A stretch of DNA of 5,086 nt from Gemmatimonadaceae bacterium (GTDB lineage Bacteria; Gemmatimonadota; Gemmatimonadetes; Gemmatimonadales; Gemmatimonadaceae), in NCBI GenBank assembly GCA_017881545.1, contig JADGQU010000221.1:1-5086 (forward strand), written 5' to 3'. The notes beneath the pieces are model-generated. The model did no database searches. It worked only from the letters and a program-made list of their open reading frames with translations, and was not told the origin of the DNA. Below are positions 1 to 5,086 of the stretch, one piece after another. Numbering within the stretch: position 1 is the stretch's first letter; every line of letters starts with the position of its first letter. The position numbers were made by a program, and so were the translations under genes.

Positions 1-45
1 GTCGTGCGCGGCACGCGCGGCGTGGGCCGCGGCCCCAAGGGTTGA
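1..45 (+). CDS. possible 3' end of an upstream gene (partial)
   Basis: Frame 1 is open from the window edge and ends in TGA at 43-45, giving a 14-residue Gly/Arg-rich tail (VVRGTRGVGRGPKG). The TGA shares its A with the ATG at 45-47 of the SDR gene (TGATG), an arrangement typical of translationally coupled neighbours. The other two plus frames are also open here: frame 2 runs to TAG at 50-52, and the SDR frame has no stop upstream. The assignment therefore rests only on the overlap, and the family cannot be recognised from 14 residues. Confidence 0.2.
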   Translation, partial: VVRGTRGVGRGPKG

Positions 46-1073
46 TGGGTAGCCGCGGGTCATACTCCTACGGGAGCGAAGGACCCGCGACCGCAGTCGC
101 CGAGCAGCCGCAGGCACTGTCGGCCGACAAGAAGAAACCCATCCTCGTAACGGGGGCCGCCGGAATGGTCGGCATCCATACGTGCCGAGAGTTGTCGAAA
201 AACGGCTGGCAGATCCGGGCGCTGATCAGGGATCCCGCGAAGGCCGCAATGGCGCTCGGGCAGCTCCCGGTCGAATTCCGGGTTGGCGATGTCAGGGATG
301 CGACGACGCTCAGGAGCGCGCTCAGCGGATGCGGCGCGGTGGTTCATCTCGCCGCGATCGCGATCGAGAAGAAGGGCGACACGTACCGCGAATCGAATAC
401 TGCGGCGACCGAGCGTCTCATATCGGCTGCCCGAGCGGAGAGCGTTGACCGCGTCATCTTCATGTCGCAGAACGGCGCCGACAGTCGCTCGCCTTATCCA
501 TTTCTGCGCAGCAAGGGCGTGGCGCAGGATTCGATCAAGACGAGCGGACTAAAGTGGACGGTGCTGCGTCCCTCGGTGATCTTCGGGCCCGAGGATCAAT
601 TCGTGAACGTCCTCGGACGACTCATCAAGCTGTCGCCAAAGGTCTTTCCACTTCCCGGGGGTGGGAGCGCGCGGTTTCAGCCGATTGCGGCTGACGACGT
701 CGCCCGGGTGGTCCGCCTCACTCTCGAGAAGAAGGGCACGGTCAATCAGTCCTACGACCTGGGCGGCGCGGTGCCGCTGACGCTGCTGCAGATGACGGAG
801 CGCATCCTCACTGCGATGGGAACGCACCGAAAGATCGTAGCCGTCCCGGTGAAGGCGCTCAGGCCGATGATCGCGATGGCCCAGCGCCTTCTGCCGAATC
901 CTCCCGTGACGGCGAGTCTGCTCGATCTGCTCTCGCTCGACAACACCGTCGCCAACAACGCTCTCGTCGACTACTTCAAGGTCGTGCCGATCCCGTTCGC
1001 GGCGGACGAGCTGCAGTATCTACGGCGAATTACCGTGAGGAATGCGCTGAGATCGTTGTTCGAGGAGCACTGA
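42..1073 (+). CDS. NAD(P)-binding atypical/extended SDR protein (NmrA/NDUFA9-like)
   Basis: This is a Rossmann-fold protein of the extended or atypical short-chain dehydrogenase class, resembling the NDUFA9/NmrA-like sugar-epimerase relatives. The dinucleotide-binding motif TGAAGMVG is at residues 37-44, after strand PILV. VGDVRD (81-86) is the usual adenine-contacting Asp region, VVHLAA (100-105) follows strand 4, and RPSVIFGP (176-183) is the conserved segment after the active site. Where the family has YxxxK, this protein reads FLRSK (154-158): Lys158 is kept but the catalytic Tyr is Phe, so ordinary SDR redox or epimerase chemistry is doubtful. The substrate is unknown. In NDUFA9, a related fold lacking catalysis is structural in complex I; nothing here proves that role. 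The start is TTG at 42 or ATG at 45. AAGGG at 37-41 is a close, weak ribosome site, and no later start precedes the Rossmann motif. The roughly 30-residue leader has low similarity to the family, and the frame is open to the window edge, so a more upstream start is possible. The gene converges on the lipoprotein gene. Confidence 0.85.
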   Translation: MMGSRGSYSYGSEGPATAVAEQPQALSADKKKPILVTGAAGMVGIHTCRELSKNGWQIRALIRDPAKAAMALGQLPVEFRVGDVRDATTLRSALSGCGAVVHLAAIAIEKKGDTYRESNTAATERLISAARAESVDRVIFMSQNGADSRSPYPFLRSKGVAQDSIKTSGLKWTVLRPSVIFGPEDQFVNVLGRLIKLSPKVFPLPGGGSARFQPIAADDVARVVRLTLEKKGTVNQSYDLGGAVPLTLLQMTERILTAMGTHRKIVAVPVKALRPMIAMAQRLLPNPPVTASLLDLLSLDNTVANNALVDYFKVVPIPFAADELQYLRRITVRNALRSLFEEH

Positions 1074-1082
1074 TTTTCTCGC

Positions 1083-1907
1083 CTAGCGCCCTACGTTCAC
1101 TGACAGCGCGATGTCCTTGATGTTCGAGACACACGCGGCCGTCGAGCGATTGGGGGGAACGGGGGTCCCGGCGGGCACTCCCAGCTGAAACACCGTCGGC
1201 CCCTGCGGCACAAACGCAATCGCCAGCGAGGGTTCTTTGGTGCCGTCCCAGTCTGACAGCAGGAGCGTGGCCTCTACGGTTACAGTCGGGTCGGGCCCCG
1301 CGGGATTGACCGAGGCCGGGCCGGAGCCCGTAACGCTGCCCGCGGGCGCAAAACCAGGAAGGTTGAGGGGGCCCAGATTCGGGGTGATGGTGACGGGAAA
1401 ATTCCCTCCGCTCAGCGTGTTCAACGAAACGAGCCCGCTGACTGTTGGAATCGTCATGACGCGCTGAAGGCTGGCGACGCAAAGATCGATTCCGTTGGGG
1501 GATTGAGGGACCTTGTTCGAATTGATGTGATATGTGAGGGTGCCGGTCAGCGTCTTGAACGGGGTCGCATTGATGTCGTTCACGACGCTACTCATGTCGA
1601 ACGTGACGACTCCCTCCCAGCGTTTGGCGATCGAGCTGGTGCACTGGTCGCCGCCAGGACTGCTCGTCGTGTTTCGCCAGTCCTGATATCCGGCCAGCAG
1701 CCTCGATGCCGCGGGAGCCGCGGGGATTGTTGGAGCGGGAGGAGTGGGCGGAGTGCAAGGATTGCCGTCGGGGTCGATCGTGGCGCTCGTGAGAAAGAAC
1801 GTCGTGAACATCGTTGCCGGCGGATTCAACTTCGTGACTTTGTTCCCACCGCCACCACAGCCCAGGACTACTGCAACCAACGTGAATACCGCGAACCAAC
1901 GCCCCAT
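1083..1907 (-). CDS. predicted secreted lipoprotein, function unknown
   Basis: The 274-residue protein begins with a short lipoprotein signal: MGR, a hydrophobic stretch at 4-15, then the lipobox VLGC with Cys17 as the lipidation site, followed by a Gly run (18-21). A membrane-anchored protein in the periplasm or outer membrane is expected. A Pro/Ala-rich linker occupies 52-68. The rest looks beta-rich and low in charge, with four further cysteines (51, 89, 143, 259) that could form two disulfides. The segment with WEGVVTFDMSSV (97-108), then TLTGTLTYHINS (119-130), faintly recalls beta-sandwich surface domains of the DNRLRE type; this is a weak resemblance, not an assignment. The start is firm: AAGGAGGAGG lies just upstream of the ATG. 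It is the last gene of the minus-strand operon, 24 nt after the 171-residue membrane protein gene, and it ends 9 nt from the convergent SDR gene. Confidence 0.85.
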   Translation of the reverse strand: MGRWFAVFTLVAVVLGCGGGGNKVTKLNPPATMFTTFFLTSATIDPDGNPCTPPTPPAPTIPAAPAASRLLAGYQDWRNTTSSPGGDQCTSSIAKRWEGVVTFDMSSVVNDINATPFKTLTGTLTYHINSNKVPQSPNGIDLCVASLQRVMTIPTVSGLVSLNTLSGGNFPVTITPNLGPLNLPGFAPAGSVTGSGPASVNPAGPDPTVTVEATLLLSDWDGTKEPSLAIAFVPQGPTVFQLGVPAGTPVPPNRSTAACVSNIKDIALSVNVGR

Positions 1908-1910
1908 TGC

Positions 1911-1920
1911 CCTCCTCCTT
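1911..1920 (-). promoter_or_regulatory. strong Shine-Dalgarno of the lipoprotein gene
   Basis: On the minus strand this reads AAGGAGGAGG, then GGCA-type spacing to the ATG at 1907. It is the best ribosome-binding site in the window and fixes the lipoprotein start. It suggests that the last gene of the operon is translated independently and strongly, as expected for an abundant envelope protein. Confidence 0.8.
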
Positions 1921-1931
1921 TCTCGCGAAGT

Positions 1932-2447
1932 TCAGATGTAACGCGCGACGGCCATCGCGGACGCGGCAAGGATGCCGAATCCGACGGCCAGGGCGCTGGC
2001 GATCGTGCCGCGCTTGCGCAATTTGTCGAGATCCTTTGTGAGTCTCGCCTTCTCGGCCGCGTCAGCGGACGCGGCGACTGACGCCGCAATCGCGCCGGCG
2101 CGAAGCATTGCTGGTCGCCCCACCCCAAACGACAACACGGCGGCAATGATTGCCGCCAACGCACCCATTCCCAGGGTGTTGCCCATTGGAGTGTCCCAGT
2201 AGGACGCTGAAAAACCCTTGGAATCGATCCAGATGAGACGGAGGCCTGACAGAATGCTGAGCGCCGCGACGACCTGTTGCACGAGAAAGAATCGCCGCTG
2301 CTGCAATCCCGCCATTACCTGGCCCATGACCGCGGGCGAGCTCCCGAGAGCCGGAACGAGAAAAATGCTGGTAAAGATTCCACTACCGACCCACGTGATG
2401 CCGCTCAGGATGTGAATCAAACGCAGGACAAGAACTTCAGCGTGCAT
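1932..2447 (-). CDS. four-TM integral membrane protein, CopD/DUF2269-like
   Basis: The 171-residue protein has four predicted membrane segments, at about 7-31, 54-75, 93-117 and 148-168. Helix 1 carries RLIHILSGITWVGSG (9-23). This His-plus-Trp pattern is common at the start of small membrane families such as CopD-like, DUF2269 and urate-oxidase N-terminal-type proteins, where the His may bind haem or metal. A charged, probably helical loop (about 127-147, Lys/Arg/Glu/Asp-rich) separates helices 3 and 4. The reaction is unknown, and the family resemblance is from pattern only. The ATG at 2447 is preceded by GAGG at suitable spacing. The start overlaps the end of the 116-residue gene by 11 nt, so translation is probably coupled. 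The lipoprotein gene follows after 24 nt. Confidence 0.85.
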   Translation of the reverse strand: MHAEVLVLRLIHILSGITWVGSGIFTSIFLVPALGSSPAVMGQVMAGLQQRRFFLVQQVVAALSILSGLRLIWIDSKGFSASYWDTPMGNTLGMGALAAIIAAVLSFGVGRPAMLRAGAIAASVAASADAAEKARLTKDLDKLRKRGTIASALAVGFGILAASAMAVARYI

Positions 2448-2787
2448 TAGTTCCTCGGATCAATGAGATGAAATCAGTCGCCTTAATGCGATCGCCTGCC
2501 AGGAGAAAAAGGACAAGTAGAACCAGGACCGTATTTATCAACACGCGGTAGGTCCGGTAAGTGGCTTGCCTGATGTCCTCGGTGACCGCGCGATCGAAGA
2601 GCGCCGCGGTGACGATCGCGAGCGCGGCAAGAATGAAAGCGATGATAACGTCGAGGATTCCCCAGAAGCGCGGAAAGACCTCGGTACTCTGCGACAGACC
2701 CGCAGCCACGGGAAATGCCAGTGATACGAAGAAAACGATTCCGGTCGCGACTGCAAGCCAATGGCCCTTCAATTGATGCCCCGTCAC
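2437..2787 (-). CDS. small three-TM membrane protein, unknown
   Basis: I do not recognise a family. The 116-residue protein has three hydrophobic segments (about 10-30, 40-63 and 82-98). The link between helices 2 and 3 is charged (FDRAVTEDIRQATYRTYR, 64-81) and the tail is short and basic. The start is GTG at 2787, the first start codon after the exporter's TGA; TTG six codons in is an alternative. Neither has a strong Shine-Dalgarno. The gene lies in the same reading frame as the exporter, separated by 18 nt after that gene's stop, and its 3' end overlaps the 171-residue membrane gene by 11 nt. Its placement between two membrane proteins suggests an accessory subunit or partner, which is inference. 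The coding call rests on coherent membrane topology and tight packing. Confidence 0.75.
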   Translation of the reverse strand: MTGHQLKGHWLAVATGIVFFVSLAFPVAAGLSQSTEVFPRFWGILDVIIAFILAALAIVTAALFDRAVTEDIRQATYRTYRVLINTVLVLLVLFLLAGDRIKATDFISLIRGTNAR

Positions 2788-2805
2788 TTGATTGCTAGAA
2801 GTGTG

Positions 2806-4272
2806 TCACGAATTGGTTGCCTCTTTCCGATCGCGGATCGCGGCTCCGAACCCGGCCGCGGCCAGCGCGAGAATCGCCGAACCGAAAACAACCATGCGAA
2901 AGCCCGATGAGAACGCCTCGTTGATGGCTCGCTCCACGTCAATCCGTTGCCGGGAATCCAACGTCACCGCTTTCAGCTCCGCGCCCGCCATCTTCGGTAG
3001 CTGTTCCTCGATCTGCGTTCTGGCGACCGGCGCGAGCGGCAGGCGGTCGAGCCGTGAATGTACGCGCGCGTCGAACGCTCGCACGAGAAAGACGCCAAAG
3101 ATCGCGATCGCCAGCAAGCCCGCGACGCGCGCGACGGCGTTGTTGACACCCGATGCTACTCCCGAGTGCGCCGTCTCGACCGCGCCCATCACCGTCGTGG
3201 TCAATGGCGCGACGGTGATCGCCAACCCGAATCCGAGCAGGCACACCGCTGGGAAAATCGTCGACCAATAGGAATTGCCCACGCCGGCGCGAGCGAACAA
3301 TGCGATCCCGAGCGCGGCGATGATCGGGCCGACGGTCAACGGCACTCTCGCTCCAACCCTATGGACGAGACCGCCGGCCCAGCGCGACAGCGCGAACATG
3401 ATGATCGCCAGCGGAACCAGCGCCGAGCCCGCTTCAGTGGCGGAATAGTGCTGCACCTGGATGAGGTCGAGTGGCAGCAGGAACATGATGACGCCGAGCG
3501 CGCCGTATAACAGCAGCGTCAGCACGTTCGCGAGAGTGAACGTTCTCGAGCGAAAGAGATGCAGGGGCAGCATCGGGTTCGCCACGCGGTGTTCTACCAC
3601 GACAAGCAGAACGAGGCACGCTGCGCCGAGCGACAGCGAGCCGACTACAAGCGGATGACCCGGCCCGAGAGGCGTCCACTCCAGCAATCCGAAAACGATT
3701 CCGCCCAATCCAAGAACCGCCAGCGCCGCGCCCGCCCAATCGATGCTCTTGGTACGCGAAGGATCCTTGCTCTCGTCCATGTACCGCAGCGACAGCCCGA
3801 TGACAACGGCCGCCAGCGGGACATTGACGAAGAAAGCCGCGCGCCAGCTGACGTGCTCGATCAGCCAGCCCCCGATCACGGGCCCGATTGCCGTCGTGAT
3901 CGCGCTGAACCCCGACCACGTTCCGATCGCCCGCCCGCGCTCGGCGTCGCTGAACGTCGCGCTGATGATCGAGAGGCTGCCCGGCACCAGAAAGGCGGCG
4001 CCTATCCCTTGAAGCGCGCGGCCGGCGATGAGGACGCGCGGCGACGTCGCGACCCCGCATAGCACCGACGACGCCGTGAAAAAGACGGTGCCGGCGAGAA
4101 AAACGCGCTTGCGCCCCAGTTGATCACCCATCGAGCCGCCGACAAGTATCAGCGCGCCAAGAAAGAGAGCATACGCTTCCACAACCCACTGGACGTCCGT
4201 GATCGTCGCATGCAGCTCGGCCTGCAACGCCGGCAGGGCGACATTGACCACGGTGCCGTCGATGAAAGTCAT
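2806..4272 (-). CDS. DHA2-family MFS multidrug exporter (EmrB/QacA type, 14 TM)
   Basis: This is a proton-driven drug:H+ antiporter of the 14-helix major facilitator family, in the inner membrane. Family marks are DGTVVNVALP in helix 1 (residues 5-14), motif A GSMGDQLGRKRVF (46-58) in the loop between helices 2 and 3, RALQGIGAAFLVPG (85-98), and motif C with GPVIGGWL (130-137) in helix 5, the antiporter signature. A roughly 50-residue hydrophilic loop (400-455) precedes the last helix, as in QacA-type proteins. The substrate cannot be read from sequence. The ATG at 4272 falls inside helix 1 and has no Shine-Dalgarno. The same frame stays open upstream to a TGA at 4363-4365 and encodes a normal family N-terminus (PKSSRWTLVATILASA) without ATG, GTG or TTG. 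An ATA at 4327-4329 would give a 507-residue protein. The true start is therefore probably upstream. This is the first gene of a four-gene operon. Confidence 0.93.
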   Translation of the reverse strand: MTFIDGTVVNVALPALQAELHATITDVQWVVEAYALFLGALILVGGSMGDQLGRKRVFLAGTVFFTASSVLCGVATSPRVLIAGRALQGIGAAFLVPGSLSIISATFSDAERGRAIGTWSGFSAITTAIGPVIGGWLIEHVSWRAAFFVNVPLAAVVIGLSLRYMDESKDPSRTKSIDWAGAALAVLGLGGIVFGLLEWTPLGPGHPLVVGSLSLGAACLVLLVVVEHRVANPMLPLHLFRSRTFTLANVLTLLLYGALGVIMFLLPLDLIQVQHYSATEAGSALVPLAIIMFALSRWAGGLVHRVGARVPLTVGPIIAALGIALFARAGVGNSYWSTIFPAVCLLGFGLAITVAPLTTTVMGAVETAHSGVASGVNNAVARVAGLLAIAIFGVFLVRAFDARVHSRLDRLPLAPVARTQIEEQLPKMAGAELKAVTLDSRQRIDVERAINEAFSSGFRMVVFGSAILALAAAGFGAAIRDRKEATNS

Positions 4273-4329
4273 CGCGGAGGCGAGGATCGTCGCGACCAGG
4301 GTCCAGCGGCTGGATTTAGGCGCTTCTAT
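4273..4329 (-). other. probable 5' extension of the MFS gene with non-standard start
   Basis: Read on the minus strand in the exporter frame, codons from 4329 down to 4273 encode I/M-EAPKSSRWTLVATILASA, directly continuous with the helix-1 signature. A basic stretch then Trp and hydrophobic residues is what DHA2 proteins usually show before DGT-VNVALP. The only start-like codon at a sensible position is ATA (4327-4329). GAGG lies only one base before it and GAG slightly further, so the ribosome site is poor. An alternative is an ATG at 4364-4366 in the neighbouring frame, which would need a one-base shift. Confidence 0.6.
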
Positions 4330-4382
4330 GCCTCGACTCGATCGAGCAACGCGTGAGGGGCTTCATCGGCCCGAAATAAAAA

Positions 4383-4409
4383 GACGGGCGGCCATTCGGG
4401 CCGCCCGTC
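4383..4409 (-). terminator. intrinsic terminator of the lysyl-oxidase-like gene
   Basis: GACGGGCGGCC (4383-4393) and GGCCGCCCGTC (4399-4409) form a perfect 11-bp stem with a 5-base loop. On the minus strand the stem is followed by TTTTTATTT (4382-4374), whereas the plus-strand side continues as GAAAAAG, so termination acts on minus-strand transcription. It starts 7 nt after the TGA of the lysyl-oxidase-like gene and should insulate that gene from the exporter operon. Confidence 0.9.
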
Positions 4410-4416
4410 GAAAAAG

Positions 4417-5086
4417 TCACAACCCTTTGCTTTCAATATCGTCGGCGGCCGTCGGATCCTTCGAATTCTTCTCCGGCCCCGACGGACCTGAAGCCGCGAT
4501 CCATACCAGAACTCGCGTTGTGTTGTTGGCGTAATTGCTCTCGGCGAACTGGTGGCACTTGCCGGTGGCGGGATCCGTCACACGCGGGCACTTGCCCGTC
4601 GCAGGATCGGGATCGTAGGCCGGATTGACCTCGACTTCGATGTAGTAGTTGCCAGCCGGGACGGGAGGTTGATTATCGCCGCCATCGAGCACGAAATACT
4701 GTCCGCCCAATTTCCATACGTATGTGTCGTTCCAACCCTTCGAAATGCCCTGGAACCCGTCGATGTCCTGATTCCCGCAATTCCAATAGTTTCGCGGGGC
4801 GTCGCGCAGGCTCGGCAGATAGGGATCGGTGTCCAGCATGCAGAAGCCCCGCTTCGCGGCCCGCCAGACATAGCCGGTCTTCGCATCAATGAGCTTGTAC
4901 GTAGCGTAGTGTTTGAAGTGGAAGTGGTTATGGCAGGTGTCGAATTCGTAAAGCCCCTCGTTGGCCGCGACGTGCTCTCGTGGGTTCCCGATGTAGTTGT
5001 CGGCGTCGCCGATATTCGCGGTCGTAACAGTGAAGCTGAGTAGCCTCCGGTCGCCCGGCGTGACACCGCCTTCAACGGCGCTACAG
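4417..5086 (-). CDS. lysyl-oxidase-like copper protein (3' part; 5' end off window)
   Basis: The frame is open from the right edge; 222 residues and the stop are visible, while the start and any signal peptide lie outside. Lysyl oxidases are secreted copper amine oxidases that convert the side-chain amines of lysines to aldehydes, using copper and a lysine tyrosylquinone cofactor. Family marks, numbered from the first visible residue, are RRLLSFTVTTANIGDA (13-28); the copper motif CHNHFHF (51-57), matching the CHxHxH of animal enzymes; AKRGFC (77-82), whose Lys78 aligns with the cofactor lysine; NCGNQ (102-106); QGISKGWNDTY (112-122), whose Tyr122 aligns with the cofactor tyrosine; GNYYIEVEVNP (145-155); and ESNYANN (182-188). 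A Cys-containing tandem repeat (160-177) interrupts the usual spacing before ESNY. A polar tail follows 195. An ATG at 4839 exists but lies after the copper site, so it is not the start. Export is expected but not seen. Confidence 0.92.
   Translation of the reverse strand, partial: CSAVEGGVTPGDRRLLSFTVTTANIGDADNYIGNPREHVAANEGLYEFDTCHNHFHFKHYATYKLIDAKTGYVWRAAKRGFCMLDTDPYLPSLRDAPRNYWNCGNQDIDGFQGISKGWNDTYVWKLGGQYFVLDGGDNQPPVPAGNYYIEVEVNPAYDPDPATGKCPRVTDPATGKCHQFAESNYANNTTRVLVWIAASGPSGPEKNSKDPTAADDIESKGL
4555..4608 (-). repeat. 33-nt direct tandem repeat inside the lysyl-oxidase-like gene
   Basis: The 21-nt segments 4555-4575 and 4588-4608 differ at three positions and are offset by 33 nt. Both encode DPATGKC, giving an 11-residue unit repeated about 1.6 times. 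All three differences are at third codon positions, so the peptide is kept identical. It lies between the VNP strand and the ESNY motif. Confidence 0.8.

Noticed and set aside
64..76. ACTCCTACGGGAG, identical to 13 bases of a conserved 16S rRNA segment
   Set aside because: The flanks on both sides do not match 16S rRNA and the bases lie in an open protein-coding frame, so this is coincidence rather than an rRNA fragment.
354..361. GCGATCGC octamer, also at 2488-2495 and 3104-3111, recalling the HIP1 element of cyanobacteria
   Set aside because: There are only three copies, all inside coding sequence where codon use favours GCGATC; nothing else suggests cyanobacteria.
1040..1082. bidirectional terminator between the convergent SDR and lipoprotein genes
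   Set aside because: The gap is 9 bases with a short T run (TTTT) but no inverted repeat able to form a stable stem.
3434..4060. long minus-strand open frame inside the exporter gene
   Set aside because: It is an Arg-rich, low-complexity frame overlapping the exporter out of frame, typical of GC-rich shadow frames.
4337..4346. CTCGATCGAG palindrome upstream of the exporter as an operator
   Set aside because: It is a short GATC-centred palindrome in GC-rich DNA, lies within the probable untranslated leader, and no convincing promoter boxes surround it.
4330..4382. promoter for the exporter operon
   Set aside because: TTGCTC and CATAGA are present on the minus strand but only 13 bases apart; no acceptable -35/-10 pair was found.
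4552..5043. long plus-strand open frame opposite the lysyl-oxidase-like gene
   Set aside because: It is the antisense shadow of a gene with clear family motifs and has no recognisable domain.

Overview
The window is GC-rich bacterial DNA that is densely coding, with gaps of 9 to 150 bases. Its style is a Gram-negative-type soil or sediment bacterium: a lipoprotein with a Gly run after the lipobox Cys, a DHA2-type drug exporter, an NDUFA9-like atypical SDR and a secreted lysyl-oxidase-like copper protein. Gemmatimonadota or Acidobacteriota would fit, but this is an impression from gene content, not a phylogenetic result.

Layout. On the plus strand, bases 45-1073 (or from TTG at 42) encode an NAD(P)-binding, NmrA/NDUFA9-like extended SDR protein. 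A possible tail of an upstream gene overlaps its start at the left edge. It converges, with a 9-base gap, on a minus-strand block that reads right to left. That block is a DHA2-type 14-TM MFS exporter (4272 or further upstream, down to 2806), a 116-residue three-TM protein (2787-2437), a 171-residue four-TM protein (2447-1932) and a 274-residue secreted lipoprotein (1907-1083). Spacings of 18 nt, an 11-nt overlap and 24 nt make one operon very likely. Upstream of it, also on the minus strand, lies the 3' part of a lysyl-oxidase-like gene (5086-4417). It ends 7 nt before a perfect 11-bp GC-rich hairpin with a T tail, a textbook intrinsic terminator that separates it from the operon.

The main points of interest are these. 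The bacterial lysyl oxidase retains the CHxHxH copper motif and both residues that would form the lysine tyrosylquinone cofactor. The exporter's N-terminal helix is encoded upstream of its first ATG without any standard start codon; an ATA sits where the start should be. Two small membrane proteins and a cysteine-containing lipoprotein of unknown function are tied to the exporter. The SDR protein has Phe in place of the catalytic Tyr. No RNA gene, CRISPR array, insertion sequence or attachment site was seen. I see no clearly new multi-gene system; the exporter/membrane/lipoprotein operon is the best candidate for an undescribed functional unit.
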